DNA of 64,000 bases from Pseudomonas sp. DC1.2 (GTDB lineage: Bacteria; Pseudomonadota; Gammaproteobacteria; Pseudomonadales; Pseudomonadaceae): positions 2,733,001 through 2,797,000 of the forward strand of contig NZ_CP133782.1 of assembly GCF_034351645.1 (NCBI RefSeq), read 5' to 3'. The notes beneath the pieces were generated by a model. The model saw nothing but the letters and a program-made list of their open reading frames with translations, was not told where the DNA came from and searched no databases. Numbering within the stretch: position 1 is the stretch's first letter; every line of letters begins with the position of its first letter. Positions 8,885-15,753 of this stretch are shown here, piece by piece. Made by a program: the position numbers and the translations under genes.

Positions 8885-10471
8885 ATGTCAGCGGTACAAG
8901 GTCATTGGCGCGAAGTATCCGAGCAAACTTTGCCGACAGCAATCACTTCTGCAACCTATTTAAATGATGCCCCTAGAACTTCAAGCCAATTGATTATCAT
9001 CGTCGAACGCAAGGAAGACTGGGCTTCGTACTTCCCCAGCGAGGACATCGTGACCGCTCAGGAATACCTCGAACAGACCCGCGATAACGAGCAAGGCAAG
9101 CGAGTCCAAGTAATTAATCTGTGCCGCAGCTACAAGTACCTTGGGCACGGTTACTACTGCTCCCTGCTCGCCGAAGCCCGAGGGCATAAAGTGATTCCTT
9201 CCGTGCGCACCATCAGCGAGCTGACGCGAAAGTCGCTGTATGGGTTGGCACTGGACGACCTGGATAAACCACTGGAAAAAGCCCTTAGTAATCACCTCTA
9301 CAGTGATACGGAAGGGTTTACCCTAACGCTTTATTTTGGCAAGACCAATATAGAGCCGTTGCAGGACTTGGCTCGGCAGTTATTTGAAGTCTTTCCGTGC
9401 CCAATACTGCTCGTTGAGTTTCGACGAACTAACGGCTGGCACATTGAAGGCATAAAGTCTGGCGCGCTGCATAAATTACGTGAAGATCAAGAAGATCAGT
9501 TCGCCAACTCTCTAGACAGTTTCAGTCGAAAAATCTGGCGCGTGCCACGCTCGCGGCAATTGGCCCGTTACGACCTGGCCATCCTGCATGACCCACAGGA
9601 AGCGTTGCCGCCATCCAACGCCAAGGCGCTGGATAACTTCGTCCGGGTCGGCAAAACACTGGGCATCGACGTCGAGCTTATTGAGCGCAAAGATTACGCT
9701 CGTATCGCCGAATACGACGGGCTGTTAATCCGCGAGACCACCAGTGTCGACAACCATACCTACCGCTTCGCCAAAAAAGCCGAGAGCGAAGGGCTGGTGG
9801 TGATGGACGACCCGGCGTCGATCCTGCGCTGCACTAACAAGGTCTACCTGACTGATTTGCTTAAAAGCCATCAACTGGGCATGCCCGCCACCGAAATTCT
9901 TTACAAGGAACGACCGGAAGACTTCGAACGAGTCGGCGAGCGCTTAGGTTTTCCACTGGTATTGAAAATTCCTGACGGCTGCTTCTCCCGGGGCGTCATC
10001 AAGGTCGAAAGTCAGCAAGCGCTGCTCGAAGCTACCGCTGAGCTGTTCGAACACTCGGTGCTGTTGCTGGCCCAGGAATTTTTCTACACCGAGTACGACT
10101 GGCGTATTGGCGTGCTCAACCGCAAACCGATCTTCGCCTGCCAATACTTCATGTCCAAAGGTCACTGGCAGATCTACAACCACAAGGCCAAAGGTCAGGA
10201 CGTCAATGGAGAATGCCGCACGCTGGCGGTCCACGAAGCGCCGCGAGCAGTGGTCGAACTTGCGGTGAAGACGGCCAACTTGATCGGCGATGGCCTGTAC
10301 GGCGTTGACCTCAAGCAGTCCGGCGACAAAGTGGTGGTGATCGAGGTCAACGACAACCCGAACATGGACGCCGGCATCGAAGACGCCTACTTGCAAGACG
10401 ACTTGTACTCACTGGTCCTTGAAGAGTTCGTCCGACGTCTGGAACTCAAACGGCGTGGTCAAGCCTGGTGA
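8885..10471 (+). CDS. RimK-like ATP-grasp ligase with N-terminal RLAN domain
   Basis: The ATG at 8885 gives 528 residues. Residues 30-190 resemble the RLAN domain found before RimK-like ATP-grasp modules (QLIIIVERKEDWASYFPSEDIVTAQEYL; NLCRSYKYLGHGYYCSLLAEARGHKVIPS). The C-terminal half is an ATP-grasp domain. It has the nucleotide-binding segment LVLKIPDGCFSRGVIKVE, EFFYTEYDWRIGVLN, and the metal site VIEVNDNPNMDAGIED. Such enzymes join a carboxylate to an amine through an acyl-phosphate; RimK itself adds glutamates to ribosomal protein S6, but this is a different, larger family whose substrate is unknown. The CorA-family gene starts 8 bases after its stop, so they form an operon. Confidence 0.88.
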   Translation: MSAVQGHWREVSEQTLPTAITSATYLNDAPRTSSQLIIIVERKEDWASYFPSEDIVTAQEYLEQTRDNEQGKRVQVINLCRSYKYLGHGYYCSLLAEARGHKVIPSVRTISELTRKSLYGLALDDLDKPLEKALSNHLYSDTEGFTLTLYFGKTNIEPLQDLARQLFEVFPCPILLVEFRRTNGWHIEGIKSGALHKLREDQEDQFANSLDSFSRKIWRVPRSRQLARYDLAILHDPQEALPPSNAKALDNFVRVGKTLGIDVELIERKDYARIAEYDGLLIRETTSVDNHTYRFAKKAESEGLVVMDDPASILRCTNKVYLTDLLKSHQLGMPATEILYKERPEDFERVGERLGFPLVLKIPDGCFSRGVIKVESQQALLEATAELFEHSVLLLAQEFFYTEYDWRIGVLNRKPIFACQYFMSKGHWQIYNHKAKGQDVNGECRTLAVHEAPRAVVELAVKTANLIGDGLYGVDLKQSGDKVVVIEVNDNPNMDAGIEDAYLQDDLYSLVLEEFVRRLELKRRGQAW

Positions 10472-10478
10472 GCGGTCG

Positions 10479-11402
10479 ATGATCAAGAGCTTTCAGCTGA
10501 TTCAAGGCGCGCTCCACGCCGTCGATAGGCTTGATGCGCAAGTGATGCTGTTCAGCAACCCCGATGCCGCCGAACGGGACGTGTTGTACAGCGATTTCAA
10601 ACTCGATGAACACGCGCTGGCTTCAGCGCTTGATCCTGACGAGGTGTCGCGCATCGAGTTTCACCCCGACAATCTGTTTCTGATTTGGAAACGCCCGGAA
10701 AACTACTCCGGTGGCGGCAGCCTGTCGTTCGAAGTGTCGTCTTGCGGTTTGCTGTTTTCGGCGCAGCGTCTGTTGGTGATCGCAACCGACGACTCGCCCC
10801 TGCATGGGCTGGGTACCAGGCAGCGACTGAACACGCCGCTGGATGTGTTGCTGGATTTGCTGTTCAACAATATCCATCACTACTTGGGTCACCTCAAGGT
10901 GATCAAACTGGTTGCCCGGGAGTTGCAGCAGAAATTCAACGCTTCGATGCAAAACCAGCACCTGATCCAGATGTTCAACCTCAGTGAAAGCCTGATCTAT
11001 TACATCAACGCCATCCACAGTAACGGCGCTGTGCTGACCCGCCTGCGCAACCACGCAGAAAAGGAACACTTCAGCGCCGAGTCCCTCAGCCTGATTGACG
11101 ACTTGATCATCGAAAATAACCAGTGCTACAAACAGGCGGAAATCTATTCCACGGTGTTCTCCGGGCTCATCGACGCCCGGGGCAACCTGATGAACAACAG
11201 CATGAACAACCTGTTGCGCAAACTGACATTGATCAACGTGGTGTTTTTGCCACTGAACCTGATCGCGAGCATTGGTGGCATGTCGGAATTCAGCATGATG
11301 ACGTCCGGAACGCCTTGGTGGGTGTCGTATCCGCTGTTTCTGACGGTGATGCTGTTGGGGGCCGGGGGGATGGTGCTGGGTCTCAGGCGGTTGGCGAGAT
11401 GA
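10479..11402 (+). CDS. CorA-family membrane transporter with GMS instead of GMN
   Basis: This 307-residue protein has the CorA layout: a large cytoplasmic domain, a long helix, and two C-terminal membrane helices (NVVFLPLNLIASIGG, and VSYPLFLTVMLLGAGGMVLGL). The ATG at 10479 is 8 bases after the ATP-grasp stop and has GAGCGG upstream. The signature between the helices, normally (Y/F)GMN, reads GGMSEFSMM, so the pore-mouth Asn that contacts hydrated Mg2+ is Ser. It is probably a divalent cation transporter, but its ion may differ from Mg2+. Its place in an operon with an ATP-grasp enzyme suggests that it serves that enzyme's pathway or supplies its metal. Confidence 0.85.
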   Translation: MIKSFQLIQGALHAVDRLDAQVMLFSNPDAAERDVLYSDFKLDEHALASALDPDEVSRIEFHPDNLFLIWKRPENYSGGGSLSFEVSSCGLLFSAQRLLVIATDDSPLHGLGTRQRLNTPLDVLLDLLFNNIHHYLGHLKVIKLVARELQQKFNASMQNQHLIQMFNLSESLIYYINAIHSNGAVLTRLRNHAEKEHFSAESLSLIDDLIIENNQCYKQAEIYSTVFSGLIDARGNLMNNSMNNLLRKLTLINVVFLPLNLIASIGGMSEFSMMTSGTPWWVSYPLFLTVMLLGAGGMVLGLRRLAR

Positions 11403-11484
11403 TTGCCTCACCTTTTAGGCCGCCATTGCGAGCTGACTCGCGATTAGCCAATGCGCTGTACGGCCTCCTGGTATGCGAAATACG

Positions 11485-11790
11485 TCATGCCAACAGCGGG
11501 CGCAGAAACGTTCGCTCGTAGCTGACAATAAACTTTTTCGCGACCAGCGATGCTACCAGCGCGATGCTTTCGGGATCTGTCATCGCGATATGGCGGTAGC
11601 TTTCGTAGTCCGCCAGCGAAGGAAAGCTGAACAGGCAGTAGGCGATATTACTCGCGCCTTCTGACGGCAGGAAATACCCATGATGCGTCCCGCCCAAACG
11701 CTCGACAATACCTAGCCATGCCTTGGCATAGGCTTCAAAGTCGCTCAGTTGATAGGGATCGATCACATATTTGACGTGGCAGGTTATCAA
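11485..11790 (-). CDS. NIPSNAP family protein
   Basis: A TTG start at 11790 with AGGAG eight bases upstream gives 101 residues beginning (M)ITCHVKYVIDPYQLSDFEAYAKAWLGIVERLGGTHHGYFLP. This is the usual start and pattern of bacterial NIPSNAP proteins, which are single ferredoxin-like dimeric alpha-beta barrels. Upstream in-frame codons to 11853 encode sequence unlike the family. The function of bacterial NIPSNAPs is not settled. It lies 20 bases after ecotin on the same strand. Confidence 0.8.
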   Translation of the reverse strand: MITCHVKYVIDPYQLSDFEAYAKAWLGIVERLGGTHHGYFLPSEGASNIAYCLFSFPSLADYESYRHIAMTDPESIALVASLVAKKFIVSYERTFLRPLLA

Positions 11791-11810
11791 TGTGCGGCTC
11801 CTGTGGTGGC

Positions 11811-12293
11811 TTATTCCTGAACGGCGTTCTCGACCTTGCCGGAGGCCGACCAAATCCGATAGCGAACTTCCACGTCTTTGGGCACATAGAGCACGATAGG
11901 CAACTTGCTGTTATAGCGCAGCATGAAGCCATCACCGACCACCGCTACGAAGTCTTTTCTACGTTTGCCATCGGGGCAGGCCATCAGTGTGCTCATCGGA
12001 CCGATGACGGTTTCCAGTCGGTAGAAAGGATAGCCCCAGCCCTCAAGGTTTTTCTCTTCAAGCATGCCACCCAGGCGCTGCCGATTGCAGTCGACGGACA
12101 ACGTCTTGCCGGCCAAAATCTCGACCTGATAGGCGTCTTCCTGATTTTGAGCGGGAAGGTGAATGACCTGGCGGGTAAAACCGTTTTCAGGGTTGGGAAA
12201 CGGCGCAACCTCTTCGAGTTTCGCGGCATGGGCAGCGCACGATAGCCCGGCAACAATCAGCCCGACGGTCGTGTGTAAAGTCAAAGAACCCAT
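11811..12293 (-). CDS. eco: Ecotin, periplasmic serine protease inhibitor
   Basis: The ATG at 12293 follows a strong AGGAGG and gives 160 residues (E. coli ecotin has 162). Residues 1-22 form a signal peptide ([13 protein letters not shown]). The reactive loop [10 protein letters not shown] keeps Met as the P1 residue with the flanking Cys, and the second Cys (SVDCN) that forms the disulfide is present. The conserved [25 protein letters not shown] block follows. Ecotin dimers block trypsin, elastase and related proteases in the periplasm, protecting against host or predator enzymes. Confidence 0.93.
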   Translation of the reverse strand: MGSLTLHTTVGLIVAGLSCAAHAAKLEEVAPFPNPENGFTRQVIHLPAQNQEDAYQVEILAGKTLSVDCNRQRLGGMLEEKNLEGWGYPFYRLETVIGPMSTLMACPDGKRRKDFVAVVGDGFMLRYNSKLPIVLYVPKDVEVRYRIWSASGKVENAVQE

Positions 12294-12679
12294 ATTGCCT
12301 CCTTGCTTGTGTGGTTGGGCGGCGGATACTTGAAACGCCTGCGCGCATTCTTGCTGCCGCGTGTGGGCAATGTAAACCGGACTGTGGGAGGGTTGCGAAT
12401 TGCAGTGCCAAATAAGGATGTTCTTGCACATTGCATGAGGCCATTTGCTTGCTATTTGGCTAAGCCATTGATTCTTCTATAACGCACACAGCGAAATGTT
12501 CGGCATGATCTATGCTCTATTTTGTTCTTAAGCTGACCTGCGATTCATATTGAGTCGGCGTTGAAGCACAAGAACGAACAGTAGCTGAAGTGACGTGACC
12601 CGCATGGAAACAGCGGGTGATTTCAGCACTGATCGATATTTATGTTGATTGGCTATCTCACAATAAGGAGAGGGTCGCC
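12294..12679. other. Intergenic region, divergent ecotin and DUF1652 promoters
   Basis: About 385 bases lie between two divergent starts. Overlapping in-frame extensions of ecotin and of the DUF1652 gene reach into it but lack family support. No hairpin, repeat or clear operator was recognised. Confidence 0.4.
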
Positions 12680-12949
12680 ATGTTTCTTTCTGCCCTGGAA
12701 CTACGCAACATCATTGAAAGCAGCTTTTTACCTAAACGTTGTCAATGCACGCTGTCGCCAGACATGTCGATGACTGTGAAGGTATACGCCGACCGACAGA
12801 CCGATCAATTGGACTTAATGGTCACTGGCATCAACGCCAAACGGCTCAACGGTAGTCGCCAAATCAACGACCTGATCGCGGAGCTGCGATCGGACCTTGA
12901 GCGACGTTTACTGTCCCAGCCACGCCACGCCAGTGGTCGGGCGTTTTAA
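12680..12949 (+). CDS. DUF1652 family small protein
   Basis: The ATG at 12680 is preceded by AAGGAG and gives 89 residues. MFLSALELRNIIESSFLPKRCQCTLSPDMSMTVKVY is the pattern of the Pseudomonas DUF1652 family, soluble proteins of unknown role. The sequence shows no signal peptide or membrane segment. Its stop overlaps tail to tail with the broken membrane gene on the other strand. Confidence 0.8.
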   Translation: MFLSALELRNIIESSFLPKRCQCTLSPDMSMTVKVYADRQTDQLDLMVTGINAKRLNGSRQINDLIAELRSDLERRLLSQPRHASGRAF

Positions 12950-13342
12950 CCTAAGGTTTCGAGCTCTACGGAACCGCGCCGGGCCTGGAGAAATCCGAGG
13001 CCCAGCGCCAGCTCGACCACCACCGCCGGCAAAATAGCCGGGCCAGCATGGCCATTGAGCCATTCGCCAAAACCCAGCATAGCGAGCCCCCAGCAACCGA
13101 CGATAAAGCCATTGCTCAGCGCACTTCGGCTTGCAGAAAGTGGTTCGTTGCGCACCAGATAAAACATCACCCCCAGTGCCGCAAACACTACCGCGCTACG
13201 TCGTGCCACAAATCCTGCGGCCGACGAATATTCGATACTCCAAATCGCCAGCAAGCGTTCCGGCATGCCCCCCCCAAATCAATGCCAATAGAAAACATAA
13301 CGCTGCGGTAAACGTCGACAACGAACGAAATGAAAACTGCAT
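12946..13342 (-). pseudogene. Small membrane protein gene split by a one-base change in a G8 run
   Basis: An ATG at 13342 with AAGGA upstream opens MQFSFRSLSTFTAALCFLLALIWGG, a good first membrane helix, then the frame breaks at a run of eight G (13268-13275, read as C on the given strand). With seven G the frame would continue into MPERLLAIWSIEYSSAAGF...LGFLQARRGSVELETLG, with helices at VVFAALGVMFYLV, GFIVGCWGLAMLG and ILPAVVVELALGLGFL. The joined product would be about 131 residues with four membrane helices. The family is not recognised. The break could be a real null allele, a phase-variable tract or a sequencing error in a homopolymer. The downstream half alone has an ATG at 13266 and might be translated separately. 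Confidence 0.75.
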
Positions 13343-13431
13343 GGCGAATCCTTGCGGCAGTGAGGATGCACCCGAGCATAGCCGGTGGACACTCCAACGC
13401 CTACCGCAAAGTACCGATTCAGAGCCTTCTG

Positions 13432-13701
13432 TCAATTCTGGAAGCTACAGGCGTCTGACAATTTCCGGTAAGTGATCTCTTCAGGCTTGCCCGAGGTGCT
13501 ATCGATGTACTTCATATCCGCCTTGATGACTTTGCAGTCCGGAGTTGAGTGTTCCGTCATGGCAATGACTTTGCCCACATTCAGCGGCATGCCGTAGCGA
13601 TAAGGCACTGCTTGAGTCGAGGACGTATCGGCAGCCTGGGCCATCCCGGCAAATGCGGTGAAGGCGAGGGTGGTGGTGATCAGCAAAGTGCGCATGTTCA
13701 T
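13432..13701 (-). CDS. DUF2790 family small periplasmic protein
   Basis: The ATG at 13701 (GGAGAT upstream) gives 89 residues with a signal peptide MNMRTLLITTTLAFTAFAGMAQA. The mature part AVPYRYGMPLNVGKVIAMTE...CKVIKADMKYIDSTSGKPEEITYRKLSDAC has the spacing of the Pseudomonas DUF2790 family, with two Cys that may pair. Members are small periplasmic proteins, often reported as induced by metals or envelope stress; the exact function is unknown. A direct repeat typical of OmpR-type regulators lies upstream. Confidence 0.8.
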   Translation of the reverse strand: MNMRTLLITTTLAFTAFAGMAQAADTSSTQAVPYRYGMPLNVGKVIAMTEHSTPDCKVIKADMKYIDSTSGKPEEITYRKLSDACSFQN

Positions 13702-13789
13702 GGGATATCTCCAGTACAGACGGAAAGTCAGCCCGACGTGAAACACGACGAACCTGCCGCACTGGGTATCAGAAAGAGTCTGAAGGCGT

Positions 13790-13814
13790 GCGGTCCAGTA
13801 CAGGTTTGGACCGC
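13790..13814. repeat. Inverted repeat upstream of the DUF2790 gene
   Basis: GCGGTCCA (13790-13797) pairs with TGGACCGC (13807-13814) around a 9-nt centre, about 90 bases upstream of the DUF2790 start. It may be an operator or a 5' leader hairpin. Confidence 0.45.
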
Positions 13815-13815
13815 G

Positions 13816-13836
13816 GGGTTAAGCGATGGTTAAGCC
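13816..13836 (-). promoter_or_regulatory. Candidate OmpR-family (PmrA-like) operator
   Basis: On the minus strand the sequence reads CTTAAC-N5-CTTAAC, a direct repeat with an 11-bp period. The consensus I recall for PmrA boxes is CTTAA(T/G)-N5-CTTAA(T/G). It lies about 115 bases upstream of the DUF2790 start and in the right orientation. The regulator is inferred, not seen. Confidence 0.45.
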
Positions 13837-13837
13837 G

Positions 13838-14211
13838 ATAGGGTGCTACCTGTTATTAGGGGTTTTCTGACAGAGGTTTCATGTGAGCGAAAAAACTGCC
13901 GGAGGTAAGGCGTATTCCTACAGGGCTGGACGCTTTGTCTTCTATCGGTATCTGGGCTGGACCGATTACTGTTTGGCTTCGCTGCAAAATCAGCGATCGG
14001 GTTTGGTCACCTGATGCCATCGCACATATGTGTGCCATCATTCGCTCTGCGGACATCTATGTCTTCGTAGTGCGTTGAAATGGCGGCTGTGTGCGGGACG
14101 CCTTCGGGCGAGCCGAGTTGATGGTATCGGTTGACCAAGCCTGTACACAGTCCGCCTCCCATCGTTTGGTCACGGTGCTGGCGGTAATTTACTAATCATC
14201 GAGTAATCACT
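13838..14211. other. Intergenic region between the DUF2790 and DUF6124-like genes
   Basis: No convincing gene was found. A 66-codon minus-strand frame (13856-14056) lacks a ribosome site and family features. CACATATGTG near 14025 is a short palindrome of unknown meaning. Confidence 0.4.
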
Positions 14212-14511
14212 ATGCCAACGCTAAATCCCTTTCCTGATCGCTACCGCTCAATCAAAAGCAGCGTCACCGACACAAACCCCTTGGTCATCGACACCCAGGC
14301 CAATCCCCAAGACATTCTCGAAGCCGCTCTACAGCGCATCCGTGCCGGCAGCAATTTGCTGGAAACGCTTCATTGCCACTGCTTCAAGGACGGCGATGTG
14401 CAGGACATTCCGCACATAACCCATGCGCTGTATTTATTGACGCAGGATGGGTGCGATCTGTTGCAGGTAGCGCAGCAGCGGATGTTGGGGTGGAAGAAGG
14501 CGCCGGTCTGA
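14212..14511 (+). CDS. Small Pseudomonas protein, DUF6124/DUF3077-like
   Basis: This 99-residue soluble protein starts MPTLNPFPDRYRSIKSSVTDTNPLVIDTQANPQDILEAALQRIRAGSNLLETL and ends with a helix ITHALYLLTQDGCDLLQVAQQRML. The two-helix pattern and a disordered N-terminus fit the DUF6124/DUF3077 group common in Pseudomonas, whose function is unknown. The ribosome site is weak. The assignment rests on remembered pattern only. Confidence 0.65.
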   Translation: MPTLNPFPDRYRSIKSSVTDTNPLVIDTQANPQDILEAALQRIRAGSNLLETLHCHCFKDGDVQDIPHITHALYLLTQDGCDLLQVAQQRMLGWKKAPV

Positions 14512-14529
14512 CGCTACATGGTAAGGAGG

Positions 14530-14554
14530 GGAAGCAGTCTTTGTAGCTGCTTCC
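14530..14554 (+). terminator. Hairpin after the DUF6124-like gene
   Basis: GGAAGCAG (14530-14537) pairs with CTGCTTCC (14547-14554) in a perfect 8-bp stem, 18 bases past the stop. The following bases are only partly T-rich. Confidence 0.4.
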
Positions 14555-14757
14555 TATTCCATAGCAACTGCTGAGTTGTAGGGTTGTTCGCGTTCTGGTC
14601 AGAAGATACATAAACCAGCCTTCAGCGACTTAGCTTGTCAGGGAAAAATACTCGAAGTGACATGGGTTTTCCTTACTGAAGCGGGCTTTGCGTTAACCTC
14701 GAAAAATATTCCTACTACAGCAAGGGCTGCGAAAAAATACATTCTTATATTGGTTAT

Positions 14758-15741
14758 TTATAACTTGTCAGGGAAGAAGGACAGTGGGGGATGAGAGTCT
14801 TTCCACTCTTTAGAAACCATTTTCGCTTTTTCTATTTGCTTCGGACTCATTTTGTCGGAAATGTTGGGAAGTACATAGTTCACGTAGTCCGGCATTCCTC
14901 CGCCACCATCTAACTCAAGCAGTAGATGAAGTAATGCATAAGATTTGACCGGGTCATAAGTGTATCCGAACTCTGATGATTCCTTTCCTATGTCAGATCC
15001 ATATCCAAATATTGCCGTTGCGTAGCCAGTTTCTGCCGCTTTCTCGTTCCAAAATCTAAATCCTTGCAGGTCCTTTTTTTCCGCCAAAATTGCCCCGTAT
15101 TCCAACATTCCTTGTGGATAACCCCCTTCAGCGGAAGCTTTCATTAAACGCTCAACAACTTCTGCCCGACTGGATGGTAATATAAAAAAGCCTCGGCCTT
15201 CACGATAGCTGACCCCTAAAAAATATTGCGCAAATGCGTAACCTTTTTCAGCGGATTTTTCCAGCCATTTATCATCGCCAGTAACTATAAACATAAGATA
15301 CATCGCTTCTGCGTTCCCCTTCGCAGCTTCTACGCCTGCAGTATCTATAGCCATTTTTCCCCATTCGCCAGGTTCTTTTCTACCTTTAGGACAGTTGCCC
15401 ATAGCAACGCAGAGATCATTTTTCTCTCCCGCAAGTCTTATCATTGAGTATATATCGCCTTGGAGCGCCGATGCTTCATACGCGCTTAGTGCTTCAGGTG
15501 TCATATATTTTTTATTTTTGCGAATGGCTTCGCCGAGATAATATTGGGCCTCGTGATCGCCAGCATCTGCAGCAATTTTTAGCTGTGGTGTCGCGGATAT
15601 AGCTTTGAACTGATTGTACAGTTCTATTCCCTTGTTTTTGGCTGCTAGCTGATCTTGGGAAAGCTCTGCTTGCACATTAGTGCTAAAAAATAAAATACAA
15701 AGTAAAAAACTAAGGGCGGATTTCAATTTTGATGATTTCAA
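14758..15741 (-). CDS. Periplasmic Sel1-repeat protein, candidate immunity to the adjacent T6SS effector
   Basis: This 327-residue protein has a signal peptide (MKSSKLKSALSFLLCILFFSTNVQA) and several Sel1-like repeats with the A-x-x-G-x-x-x-A-Q-Y/M-x-L-G pattern: LKIAADAGDHEAQYYLGEAI, AEKGYAFAQYFLGVSYREG, KASAEGGYPQGMLEYG, AAETGYATAIFGYG. The start is 12 bases after the effector stop on the same strand, so they are in one operon. Sel1-repeat proteins encoded next to T6SS effectors are often their immunity proteins. Export to the periplasm implies that the effector acts in the periplasm or on the membrane. The gene is visibly AT-richer than flanking genes, consistent with transfer. No test of binding is possible from sequence. 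Confidence 0.75.
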   Translation of the reverse strand: MKSSKLKSALSFLLCILFFSTNVQAELSQDQLAAKNKGIELYNQFKAISATPQLKIAADAGDHEAQYYLGEAIRKNKKYMTPEALSAYEASALQGDIYSMIRLAGEKNDLCVAMGNCPKGRKEPGEWGKMAIDTAGVEAAKGNAEAMYLMFIVTGDDKWLEKSAEKGYAFAQYFLGVSYREGRGFFILPSSRAEVVERLMKASAEGGYPQGMLEYGAILAEKKDLQGFRFWNEKAAETGYATAIFGYGSDIGKESSEFGYTYDPVKSYALLHLLLELDGGGGMPDYVNYVLPNISDKMSPKQIEKAKMVSKEWKDSHPPLSFFPDKL

Positions 15742-15753
15742 TTAATGAGTTCC

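Noticed and set aside
13856-14056. 66-codon minus-strand frame
   Set aside because: No ribosome site, no signal or helix pattern, and it sits in a regulatory-looking gap.
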